The notes under the pieces are model-generated. The model worked only from the letters and a program-made list of their open reading frames with translations. It was not told the origin of the DNA and did no database searches. A program made the translations under genes and the position numbers. DNA of 64,000 nucleotides from Dryas octopetala (taxonomy: Eukaryota > Streptophyta > Magnoliopsida > Rosales > Rosaceae), in the NCBI GenBank assembly GCA_963921425.1, contig OY992832.1, forward strand, positions 18,140,835 to 18,204,834, written 5' to 3'. Shown here one piece after another: positions 36,301-47,965 of the stretch. Numbering within the stretch: the first letter of the stretch is position 1; each line of letters begins with the position of its first letter.

Positions 36301-37687
36301 GGCAAACCAATTAATTAATGAATGGAGTGATTTATTGTGCTATTTTCAGATAACTTTGCTATATTGAGTATATTCTAACAAAAAAAGGATTGAATTGACG
36401 GCAGAGTAATTATTTGTAATCATTTTTCTTAATTTGTAAATTGGCTCTTGAATTAAGCACAACAAAGAGAGATAGAGAGAAAAAAGAAAAAAGAGGAAAT
36501 TACTTTAAATTATCCCTTGCATTTTCTTGAACTTTCTGATAACCAAGGCTAAGCAACATTGGTGAGTACAAGAGAAAAACTTATTTGTTATAGGTGCATA
36601 CAACTTATGTGTATTTTTCTCATCATGTACTAGATCACGTGAAGAAAGATAGAGATAAAAAATGTATACACTCGTTACAAAGAAATCTTCATTGAGTACA
36701 TTGTAGCCCATGCTTGTTGGACCTAGTGGGCCAACAGTGGGCCAATGGTGCCCCAAAAGGAACAGTCACAGTCAAATAAGGCTGAAAACTGAGCTCCAAC
36801 ATGTTTCTAATAATTTCACCAGACGTGGGCCTCCAACTTTAACTATGTTCTGTCGCACCAAATCTGATTGATTGATTGATCGATCCCATAACTAAGTGGT
36901 TGGTATTTTCGATCTGCCTTGGGCAAGTGGGTCAGTGGGCCTATGGGCCTGTCGGCTTGTGGGATTGTGGACCTTCTCTTCCATTGTCGCAAGTGGGCAA
37001 GGGTGTTGCCCTTGTCTCATATCTCGTACTGCAAGTCTGCATCTTCTTCATCTTTCTAACTTGTTTCTTTCTTGCTACACAATTTGGCTTCATTTCAACA
37101 CCTAAGAGTTGAATGTGATTGATGTTCCTTGCCTTCATGAATTTCTTTTGGTGAACCTTGAATTTGTATAGGGGCCCAATAACATGATTATTTGTTTAGT
37201 CAATAATGGGCTGTTATGGGTTAACAGATTTTTGGTTGGTTAACTTGGTTGATGGCTCAATCTGTAGTCACATTCAATTTTTATTTTTTATCTTTTTCCT
37301 CCCCCAAAAATTCTTTAACATCTTTTTTTTTTTTTGGGGGGAAAGAGTTCTTTAATATCTTTAAAAAGGAAAAGGAGCAAAGAATTAAAAAAAAATTAAG
37401 TAGCTCTTTCAGGAATTTAAAAGGAATTTATTTGGCCCACGTTTTTGGATCATGGGCCAGCTTAAAGGGCGTGGATTTGGGCCTAGGCTAAAAGGTGGAG
37501 CCAATAAGATTGGATGGGCTGAGTACATTGCTCATCAAGAGGTATTTGCTAGGAAATGAACGAGGACACAATTTCATGTTTTTTTTTTTTCTTTGTTACA
37601 AGGGAAACCAAAAGAACTCAAGAGAGGGGATTCAAATTTTGGCAATGCTCTAAACTACTTAGAGCTGTGCTTTCTTCATTTTTCGGC
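33224..37687. other. AT-rich intergenic DNA without recognised genes
   Basis: An (AT)n run lies at about 33276-33302. Around 34140-34560 the words tggtacctaaa and acagtcacagt recur in both orientations, suggesting a decayed inverted-repeat element. Text starting ggcccgttgacattgttttt near 35640, with aagcactttcaagt motifs, looks like one end of a MITE. No convincing coding exon or RNA gene. Confidence 0.4.
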
Positions 37688-38042
37688 CAAATGACTATTT
37701 TGGTCCATGTAGTTTGGTGGTTATTTCAATTTTGTCCCTGTTGTTTTAATTTTCAATCAAGTCCAAAATTAAAAATTCGTCCAAATTTGATTGATGAAAT
37801 CCTTACTTTAATCAATGTGGGTGTGCAACTACACTAATTTTATGATTGTTTACTCTTAAACTCGTAAAGACTAACATTGCACCTCATTTTCACATGAAAA
37901 TTTTGTCTAAAATTTGGACAACATTATAATTTTGGACTTGGTTGTAATAAAATTTTAACTAAGAGGACTTGATTAAAAAAAATTTAAATAACATAGACAA
38001 TTGAAATAAGGGCCAAACTATAGAGACCAAAATGGTCATTTG
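37688..38042. mobile_element. MITE, about 355 bp, with long terminal inverted repeats
   Basis: The left arm beginning caaatgactattttggtcc is inverted at the right end (gaccaaaatggtcatttg, up to 38042). Further pairing runs through the ttatttcaatt and aatcaagtcc blocks over about 75-100 bp. No coding capacity. The left breakpoint of the MLO 3' tandem duplication (37911) falls inside it, so its right part is present again at 39675-39808. Confidence 0.7.
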
Positions 38043-38077
38043 CTTTTTTTTTTTTAAATTTAAAAAAGGCTTATTTA

Positions 38078-38465
38078 AATTTTACCTATCTAAACTTTGA
38101 GATCGATTTCATTTCACCACCTAAAAAACAACTAATCATTTGAATTAAAATTTTATTGTAATATACCACCTCTGGCTCATTTTATCTAGATTTTTATTAA
38201 AAATAAGGGTGTTTCACCGTTTTGGTCTTTTTCAAGTTTTTATTGTTAGAAAATAATGATTTTTTTACACTTCATTGACTTTGACACAATAAAAAACTGT
38301 CTTGAAAAGATCAAAACACACTTATTTTCAACAAAAATTTAGACGGAAAAAGCTCAAGGTGGTACATTGCAACAAATTTTAAGTTCAGGTAGTAAATTGA
38401 CACAATTTTTTTTAGTGATAAAGTGAAATCGAACTCAAAGTTTAGGTGAATAAAGTATAATAAAG
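38078..38465. mobile_element. MITE, about 390 bp (uninterrupted copy)
   Basis: The left arm (accta-ctaaactttgag-atcgatttcatttca, cattttatctaga, ggtgtttca) is the inverse of the right arm (caaaacacacttattttc, tttagacggaaaaa, gtgaaatcgaactcaaagtt). The paired arms are roughly 180 bp. In the neighbouring duplicate the same MITE (about 39838-41518) is split by a hAT-related insertion. No coding content. Confidence 0.65.
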
Positions 38466-38783
38466 TCTTTAAAGAAAAGAAAATAATATGGTAAGTGCTC
38501 TACTGTTGGAGTCATAAGCCACACGTATTTCCATTGTTTTTCAAACCTTCTTGTTCACATAGGTCGTCAATCAAAACATATACAGACAACAAAGTATTGG
38601 AAATTATAAGTTTATATATAATTCTGGAGCTAACAAGATTCCCAATTAAAAGCTAACCATAAGAGAAAAATAAACTAGAAATTATACAGGTATGGATGGT
38701 TTGAGAAGCTCCAGTCCTCTAATGCCCTAATCCTACTCGCTTTCTTGGTTTTATATTACTTTTTTTCAAAAAAATCTTTTAGG

Positions 38784-39663
38784 TTAAGTTTGTGTTCTAG
38801 TCAGCTTCGGCATTTCTATGTGTACCTCACTAGATAAAGATGTAGCTAATTGATCAAGTTCATTTTGGCCACCCATTTCTTGATGATGTTCAACAATTTC
38901 TTGGTTATCTTCTTCAATTTCAGTGTTGCTTGAAAAATTTTGCGCCATTTCAGATTGTGAAGAGTGCTCTTGTTTGTTCTTCTTCCTCTTTTGCTTCACT
39001 TCAGCATGCCATTGCTTTATAACATTTGTTGTTTGCTCTTCAAGTACTACTGCGCTCTTGAAATTTGACCCCATCTACATATATAGTATAATGTAACCTA
39101 CCAACTCAGTTTCTGTATGGTAAATAACCAAACATAATGTTTTCTTATTAAATCGTCTCTTTGATTATCATATTGTTAGACTGTCAATGAATCATTGTTC
39201 ATCTAAATTTGTTTACTGTTATAGCTAGTTCAGATAAATAATTTGGCAATATAATGCCAGGCCGTCCGTTAAGAAAACATTTCCCAATGACCTAATTTTT
39301 ATACTTTAACACAGCCATTAACACGTGACGTGTATAAATGCATACCTGAGTCACTAGAGCATAGAGGGGAAGAGTAATGTAACTGCACATCACTTGAACC
39401 GTCACCCTACACAAATTTGTCAACACAATTTGATTTTCATTGAACATACAACTAACATCAAGATTTGTTTGTTGATCACTTGATCAATTTTATATTTATA
39501 TTTGTGATAATTGGGTGTAGGTAGCTTAATTTCATAGCTAGATGAGTGAGTATAAAATTGAAGGTAAAAAAAAAAAGATGAGCATTGGCACTTACGCTAA
39601 GACCACCCGTACAATGATAATCTGTATGTGGTCATGGTAGCAAGAGTGTATCCCATATTCTAC
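38784..39663 (-). pseudogene. duplicated 3' exons of the MLO gene (copy A; possible alternative terminal exons)
   Basis: Three exons on the minus strand match exons 13-15 of the neighbouring MLO gene: 39663-39596, 39406-39346 and 39074-38784. All acceptor and donor dinucleotides and phases are kept. It encodes [12 protein letters not shown], a transmembrane block and the calmodulin-binding region ([16 protein letters not shown]), and ends after 97 codons. It lacks the 30 residues including SSPDFSS that copy B has, and carries a 7-residue insertion (IVEHHQE). It has no exons 1-12 of its own. It is either a dead fragment or an alternative 3' end reachable by splicing exon 12 past copy B. Confidence 0.8.
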
Positions 39664-40042
39664 CTGAGATTAAGAATTTGGACAACATTATAATTTTGGA
39701 CTTGGTTGTAATAAAATTTTAACTAAGAGGACTTGATTAAAAAAAATTTAAATAACATAGACAATTGAAACAAGGGCCAAACTACAGAGATCAAAATGGT
39801 TATTTGCTTTTAATTTTTTTGAATTTAAAGAAGGCTTATTTAAATTTTACCTACCTAAACTTTGAAATCGATTTCATTTCATCATTTAAAAAACAACTAA
39901 TCATTTTGAATTAAAATTTTGTTGTAATATACCACCTCTGACTCATTTTATCTAGATTTTTGTTAAAAATAAAGGTGTTTCACTGTTTTGGTCTTTTTCA
40001 AGTTCCTATTGTTATAAAATAATGATTTTTTTACACTTCATC

Positions 40043-40364
40043 AAGGGTTTAAATTTTGAAAATTTCGGTGAAATTTTGCCGAAATTTTCGATTTGAGGAG
40101 GGGTCGAAATCGAAACCTAGTTTTGTTAAATTTTCGGGATAATTTCGACGAAATTCTCGAAATTTCGCCGAAGTTTTCGCCGGTGATCTGGTTTTGAAAT
40201 TTTGGGTTTTTGGAGAGGAGGCTGGGTTGGAGAGAAAAAGATGATTTTGGGAGGAAAATGGGGCGGTGGCAGGGGGCGCGGCAGGGGGCGCGGCAGGGGG
40301 TCGATAGTGGAGGCGTGGCAGGGGGGAGAAAGTGGTGAGGGTGGGGTGGGTTGGTGATGGATTG

Positions 40365-40413
<49 letters not shown>

Positions 40414-41323
40414 AAAACAGTGGAAGAAGGCTTTTGCTGGAGACTCGGGGGGAAAAGAAAGGAAAGGGAAAGAAGGAAAGAAAAAAAAGAAAAAAAAAAG
40501 AAAGGAAAAAAAGAAAAGAAGGAAAGAAAAAGAAGAAGAAAAAAAGAAAAAAAAAAGTAAGAAAGAAAAAAAAAATTAAAAGGTTTAGGGTTGATTGGGA
40601 TTTGGGGCTTTTGGGCAATTGTAAAGAAAAAAAATAGTTTGGGTTTTTATTTGGCCTTTTTGGAGTTTCATTTAGTTGTTTTTAAATTCTAAATTTGTAA
40701 ACTCTAATATATTTCTATATAAAAAATAATTTAAAACACTCTAAAGAGCCTAAACCCTAATATCATATACCATATCCTAGTTTGAGGTTTTTGGGCAATT
40801 GAAAAAAAAAAAATGATTTGAGATTTCGTTTGACCGTTTTGGGGTTTCGTTTAATTGTTTTTAAACCCGAAACCAATAAACTCTAATATCTTTTTATATA
40901 AAAAATAATTAAAAATATTCTAAAGAGCCTAAACCCTAATATCCTATACGATATCTTAAATAATATAGAGTATAGATTATAAAGTATATAAAATTTAGTG
41001 TATATATTATAGAGTATAAAGAATATATTAATTTTATTTATTCATTATACTAATTTTATTTCATAGTATTTACCTTCAGCGCGCATTATATTCATCTTAT
41101 ATCACATGAAACTTACTATATAATTTGGTTTCTTCAATGTTTTTTATCAATGTAGTAGATAATATGTTAAATAAACATATAGTAAAGTTTCATTCAAAAT
41201 TTCCGTATTTTGATAGTAATTTCCATTGTTTCCGTTTAATTTCTGTCGAAATTTAAAAATCTTTTAAATTTCCGTCGAAATTTCCATCGAAATTTCCTCG
41301 AAATCCGAAATTTTATTCATTGT
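40043..41323 (+). mobile_element. non-autonomous hAT-related element inserted in copy B
   Basis: Its ends are aagggtttaaattttgaa at the left and, at the right, a region matching the transposase-3' end of the hAT element at 27999. It shares gaaatttcg repeats and the inverse of gcgcgctggagg near 41085 with that element. Target duplication: acttcatc (40035-40042) and acttcatt (41324-41331). Copy A keeps the uninterrupted site acttcatt at 38269-38276. The interior is a GA-rich block with a (GA)n run at about 40368-40410. No transposase. It is a relative of the copy at 1336-2345. Confidence 0.88.
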
Positions 41324-41837
41324 ACTTCATTAACTTTGACAATAAAAAATTGTCTTGAAAAGACCAAAACACACTTATTTTCAACAAAAATTTAGACGGA
41401 AAAAGGTTAAGGTGGTACATTGCAACAAATTTTAAATTTAGGTAGTAAATTGACACAATTTTTTTTAGTGATAAAGTGAAATCAAACTCAAAGTTTAGGT
41501 GAATAAAGTATAATAAAGTCTATAAAGAAAAGAAAAGAATACGGTAAGTGCTCAACTATTGGAGTCATAAGCCACACGTATTTCCTTTGTTTTTCAAACC
41601 TTCTTGTTCACATAGGTCGTCAATCAAAACATATACAGACAACAAAGTATTGGAAATTATAATTTTATATATAATTCTGGAGCTAACAAGATTCCCAATT
41701 AAAAGCTAACCATAAGAGAAAAATAAACTAGAAATTATACAGGTATGGATGGTTTGAGAAGCTCCAGTCCTCTAATGGCCTAATCCTACTCGCTTTCTTG
41801 GTTTTATATTACTTTTTTTTAAAAAAAATCTTATAGG

Positions 41838-44619
41838 TTAAGTTTGTGTTCTAGTCAGCTCCGGCATTTCTATGTGTACCTCACTGGATAAAGATGTAGC
41901 TAATTGATCAAGTTCATTTTGGCCACCCATTTCTTGGTTATCTTCTTCAATTTCAGTGTTGCTCGAAAAATTTTGCGCCATTTCAGCAAAAGTCGGCTGC
42001 CGGCGATGAGACGAGAAATCCGGGGAACTCCGGATTCCCCTGCTGCTTCCTGCTGTAGACGAATAATCTTGACCAGATTGTGAAGAGTGCTCTTGTTTGT
42101 TCTTCTTCCTCTTTTGCTTCACTTCAGCATGCCATTGCTTTATAACATTTGTTGTTTGCTCTTCAAGTACTGCTGCGCTCTTGAAGTTTGACCCCATCTA
42201 CATATATAGTATAATGTAACCTACCAGCTCAGTTTCTGTATGGTAAATAACCGAACATAATGTTTTCTTATTAAATCGTCTCTCTGATTGTCATATTGTT
42301 AGGCTGTCAATGAATCATTGTTCATCTAAATTTGTTTACTGTTATAGCTAGTTCAGATAAATAATTTGGCAATATAATGCCAGGCCGTCCGATAAGAAAA
42401 CATTTCCCAATGACCTAATTTTTATACTTTAACACAGCCATTAACACAAACGCATGTATAAATGCATACCTGAGTCACTAGAGCATAGAGGGGAAGAGTA
42501 ATGTAACTGCACATCACTTGAACCGTCACCCTACACAAATTTGTCAACACAATTTGATTTTCATTGAACATACAACTAACATCAAGATTTGTTTGTTGAT
42601 CACTTGATCAATTTTATACTTATATTTGTGATAATTAAGTGTAGGTAGCTTAATTTCATAGCTAGATGAGTGAGTATAAAATTGAAGGTAAAAAAAGAAG
42701 ATGAGCATTGGCACTTACGCTAAGACCACCCGTACAATGATAATCTGTATGTGGTCATGGTAGCAAGAGTGTATCCCATATTCTACCTGAGATTAAGAAA
42801 AGAGAGGGGTAAATTAATGTAATTTTAATTTTCATTAAATACAAGTTAACTTTGTGTTATATTGTCTAATTGATTCCAATAAGAATTCAATCACTAGAGA
42901 TTAATGGTTTAGTTAGGATTGATAATTTGATTATATAACACAATGTCTCACAAGAGAATATTATCATACTAAAGAAAATGAATGGGATTAGTACAAGTTA
43001 AAATAAGGGCGTACCGTGACCCAAATGAAGAAAGCAAGTTCAAATGCATTCTGGAAAAGTTGAAAATGATTAACAAGTCAGTTTGATCATAGTAATATGT
43101 AACTGAGAGTAATTAACTAAAAGTATGAACTAGTGGAGGTAATTAATGAGGAATATTAATTATTAAATACCGTAAACAAGGTGAGGTGTACAAGGGTCAA
43201 GACGAATTGTGGTTGATTGAACCAGAAGTGACTGTCCTTAGCTTGCACTAGAGGAATTCCTTTAATCACATTATGCTTGTCATGAAGTTGATGAGCCATT
43301 CTTGCTACAACTACTTCCAGTTTGGTTCCAAGAACTAGCACTACCTAAGAACACAGATTAATACTTAATTAATAATAAACTAGTAATTAATTAATAACAT
43401 TAACTAAAGCACTTCAATGAGAAAAGCTTGAGACATACCATTAGTGGCACAAATGATACCCAGAAATAGACATCCCAACCTGTTTTATGTTCATGACAAT
43501 CATTCAAAAATCACTGGAACTACGCATATAAAGGATAAAATTGAAATTCATCTATGATACGATCAAGAATTGTATGATAAACAAAAAAATTTAACGATGC
43601 ACAAATCTATACTTCAGTATAGAAAATAAATCCGGCCGTTAAAATTTAAAGGTTAAAATGTATTTATATACAATACATGTTCATATATACCAAAGAATTT
43701 TGACAGAAATTGATGATATAATGATATATAAAGGACTTGGATAGTGCTTATTACCATGCACGTCTACAAGGATGAAAATGACGACCATGAACCACATGAA
43801 AGGGCTGTCCAGTGATGCAGATCAAAAACACACAATTAGCCAACATGTATGAATAACTAAATCAATGAAAGGAAAAATATAAATTCATACATTGACAGCA
43901 TGCATAATGTAAAAATTAACAAAGGTTTATATTGGCAGCACCAATTAACTTGGAAAATATGGTAAGTTATAATATTATTATATTACAAGGGTATAAAAGT
44001 AGTTATGCGCACAAAATGACCAAATATAATTTGAGTACTGTTATATGTATCATATTTACGAATTACATTATTGATTATGTATCTCATATGTAACTGACTT
44101 TAATTACTTACATAAATGAGTTCTATGTGAATATCATATACTTTATGAAAGATGTGATGAACAATATGATATAAATAGTTTTAAACAAGATTCACTCACA
44201 TCTACGAGCAAAACATTTATGTGACGAGCGTATATGTACTCTTCGTGTGTCTACACATGATGAGAGAGATAGACACATGAGGTGTCTACACACAGATACT
44301 GCTGGTCACATATCTCATAATGATGTAGGATCTGATTCAATTGCTCACACATTTAAATGAGATTGATTTTTGTGAAAAATGTGATCATCAATGTGGTCTT
44401 TCATTGATACAATTCTCAAGTACCTGATGCCGACTACAACTCTGAAATCATCCTCCAGCGACCGTTGTATGTACTTCTGGAAATTGAATGCACTGTTTGT
44501 GGACAGATGAGTCTGCAAAAGAGATGCTTAAAATATTAACTTTAAACTATATTTTAGACTATTTCATAAGAGCTAAACACTAAAGTCTACACTCAACACT
44601 AATAAACTCTATTGCACTG

Positions 44620-44661
<42 letters not shown>

Positions 44662-47032
44662 ACTCACTGAAATGAAACCATGGCGTAAGGTGAGATAATC
44701 AACTTTTTCCACTGAATGGAAGAACTGCCGGAAGAAACACCTCTGCAAAAATATAATCCAAAATTTAATTAGTTATAAGCAAAAACCCAAATGATTCACG
44801 AGAGCAAAATATATATAAATATAAAATTGATCTATTAATTAATTAAGAAGGAATTCTATTAATAATAATAATAAGTAAATCAACTCACAATCCACAGTTG
44901 AACAGATGTTCCTGTACAAGAACTCATGTGTCTACGAGCAAACGTGGTCTGCCTTGTGAACCGAAATCGATTAGGATCTACACCCAAAAATTGTTGTTTT
45001 AAATAAAAGAAGAAGAAAGGTTGAATTAGTTGTTGTGCACTTCTGCTATTGAATTTCAACACTTGAATAAAATTTCTGTTTGGTGGAATCAAGAGTACTT
45101 TAACTGTACCATATACGGTTGACAGATTATGATTCGTAAGCCAATGACCATTTGATTTAGTAATTTTCTTTATTGATAAGAGTTTTCGAGTTTAAATCTC
45201 ATGAATAACATTGATTATTTAAAAAAAATTATGTTTCGTCCAATATTTTAATAAAAGTGTGAGACCTACACACATAAATTATACACATTTGAATCTCACC
45301 TCTATTATTCAAATCGTTTGGTATAATTAATTGAAATGGTATTAATTTTTGTCGTTATTTGTTGTTTGTAATTTTTGTATCTTACCGTTCGTCAAAAAAC
45401 ATAAAAAAAAAGTAGTTTTTGTATCTTACCATTTTCCACTTGGTATTCCACCGTCTGGGTTTCTTTTTCCCATGCTTGCCAACGCCTCATCTGTTAAAAA
45501 AATTATGCATGTGTAACATTACTTTTCAGGATCCAATTAAATTATTAGAGCGGGTGAAAAAGTCGTGTAATTAACTAACTCCCACATTATATATGGGTAA
45601 TGAACTAGAGTACTTTCCAACACTACTTTTACCGACTTGAATCACCATTTTTTTTTTTTTCATCTTCGATCTAATCCTTGACATGTTGCTAATTTTAGGG
45701 GTGTATATCACCGTTGGAGTTTAGATATTAAATTTTAACACTTGAGACTGTCTAAAATCCAAAAATTTAAACTGCAATAAATAGGTTTCAATAGTGTAAT
45801 TTGTTTGGCAAAACCGTAGAGAGAGGGGGCTACACCTAGCTTAGCCTATCCAAATTAAAACATATCACATGCAAAAAAAATTAGTGAAAAATTTGGGCTA
45901 AATAACAATGTCCTAAATATATATACTAACTAGCTTGCACTCAAAAATTGAAAATTTATTTATACTTAAACTTTCCTTGGACTAGTATGAAATAACACTA
46001 GCTAATATAAAAATTTGAGTGAAGTGTATGATCCGAATCTTGATGCATCTTTTCTGCCTTTTGAATACTAGGCTCCCAAGTCCCAAGCCTCATCTCCCTG
46101 AATAGGGTGCTTTAATTGACTTTACATACCCCAAGTGCCAAAATGTCCATGTAAGAAGGCTCATAGCAAAACAAAACAAGGGCTCTGTTTAGTGTTACCT
46201 ACTCTTACTTTTTAACTTTCAGGTTGGGTTGCACACTCAGATGTCAGATTGCTCAAAAAGTCAAAATTTCTAGAAGTTTAAAATTCTATTATAACTTATT
46301 TATAAGGGATTCTGCTATTTCCAATAACCACAACATCAGCTGAAAACCTGGTTGGAAAGGTTGTTGATAGGGGTAGCCAGGACACTACATTGGGGTGCTC
46401 AGGACAAAGGGCATCTAAATGGGCCAGCATTATGGGCTGAGAGTTAGGCAATGGGAGAGCTGTGTGGGTTCATTTAAATGGGTTATGCATATTATAAGAA
46501 AAAAAAAAGGTTTACTTTTTCTGGTCTGTCTTTTCATGATCCACAACAATCAACCGTTCACAATCGTTGATGTGAGTATCCGTGAACAATTGTATTTTTC
46601 TTTTATACATACCACATATGGTACCAAAATGTAATCTCTCTAACTAAGCCGAATTGACTCGTAACTGAAAGGGACTAGCTTGGGACAGTTGTCAGGGGCA
46701 GTTGTTTTTAACATAGCTCCAATTGAAATATTGTCACATGCATACAAGTTATTGACTTTATTTTGTTTTGTGCAGTTAAGAGTTAAGACCCACCAGACTC
46801 TTTCCCATCACATTAAAAGCATCAAAGATAGAACTGAGAATAATAGCTAGCCTGCAACATAGCATATGGTAGGATTATGCATACCTTGGCCCTTCCTAAA
46901 GCCATGGTGAGAACACTATACACAATCTGCATAATTGCCAACACAAAGATGAAGTGGTTGAGCTGATTCAGCCCTCCTTCTGATATAAATGAGGTCTTCC
47001 CCTGCAAAACCCAAATCCCATTCAAATAAACT

Positions 47033-47074
<42 letters not shown>

Positions 47075-47795
47075 CAATTAACTACTCTCTTCAGGCTCTT
47101 GATCAAGTTAAAAAACAAATAAAGCAACTATGTACCTGGGATTCACAGTGATCCTCAGTCTCAGATGCTTCTAGCATTCTTTCTGGGTGTAGAGGAATAT
47201 GGTTATTCTCAAACAAATTTTCTACAAATTGCATATCAAAACCAAGTGCTTTTGTAGTTTTGGTTGGGGGTTTTTTCCGGCAGGGAAGCATGGTGTATGC
47301 AACTTTGTTGGTTACACAGATTTTGGATATCCATTTCTGTGTAACTGTCAGTATTAGAGACATGAAACCCAGAAGCATAAGCACTGCACACCCATCAGGT
47401 AAACACAAATGATTCATCAGCACAAAAACAGGAAAGAATTGCCAATTAGAATACACATTCTGCACATTTGTGAATTCTGCAAATTGCTTATAGGTGGTTC
47501 GGTCTTTTCTGACATGTTATATATATTATTAGACTATGAATAAAATGCAGGATCAAAATCGCACGTTCTAGCTATTTAATTTCCGGTACTGATTCAGAGT
47601 CTGACAAGGTAATATGACAGTTTGAACTAAATCCTACCTGATTTGAGCTTCTGTACCGCCTCGAACAAGGCAGTCTTTTTATGTCTTTTGAGCCACTGCA
47701 CCAAATACATGATCAAAAGGAATGAATGGGTGTAATTAGTGAATCAAATTCAGAGAAACCATATGACTATTTTTTAACAAAGTGAATGGTTTCTT

Positions 47796-47829
<34 letters not shown>

Positions 47830-47965
47830 GCATACGTACTTGACAAAGGAGATGGATCAAGTGCTCCATAAAAATAGAGAGGGAAATAAAAACAAAGCAG
47901 ACTGTTGCCACAGCCCAAGTGGGTGTGTCTTCCAGTGACCGAGCTCCTCCTTCTCCTGTAGCCAT
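41838..47965 (-). CDS. MLO-like protein, MLO3-like (seven-transmembrane)
   Basis: Plasma-membrane protein of the plant-specific MLO family: seven transmembrane helices, a cytosolic calmodulin-binding tail, and roles in calcium-linked signalling and, in some clades, powdery mildew susceptibility. Fifteen exons (5' to 3': 47965-47840, 47695-47638, 47383-47136, 47001-46885, 45490-45430, 44977-44889, 44742-44668, 44512-44424, 43804-43755, 43479-43439, 43344-43171, 43050-43015, 42786-42719, 42530-42470, 42197-41838) join in frame to 550 aa. Conserved features are [16 protein letters not shown], four loop cysteines at about 84, 96, 141 and 396, the [10 protein letters not shown] and DPNRFRFTR loop, and NAFNFQ-like [17 protein letters not shown]. 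The calmodulin-binding region lies around W453 and DFSS in the tail. The match to what I remember of Arabidopsis MLO3 is closest (KLKSVLM, MLPCRK). Residue 224 is Cys where relatives have Trp (HMSSCTGT). The last three exons are duplicated downstream. Confidence 0.93.
44619..44657. repeat. (TA)n microsatellite in MLO intron 7
   Basis: About 19 TA units between exons 7 and 8. Smaller (AC)n/(TA)n runs lie in MLO intron 1 near 47798-47830 and a (GA)n run in intron 3 near 47039-47071. Confidence 0.9.

Larger units (their letters stand above)
37911..42799. repeat. tandem duplication of the MLO gene 3' end (copies A and B)
   Basis: Copy A (37911-39674) and copy B (39675 to about 42799) are direct tandem copies, both starting aatttggacaacatt and ending acctgagattaagaa. 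The junction shows only aa as micro-overlap. Copy B is longer because of a 1281-bp insertion (40043-41323) and a 90-bp segment in the last MLO exon. The remaining sequence differs by only scattered substitutions, so the event is recent. Each copy holds the last three MLO exons with their splice sites. Confidence 0.92.

Noticed and set aside
40049-40637. 189-codon Phe/Leu/Ser-rich and Lys/Glu-rich frames
   Set aside because: They come from the GA-rich interior of a non-autonomous hAT element.
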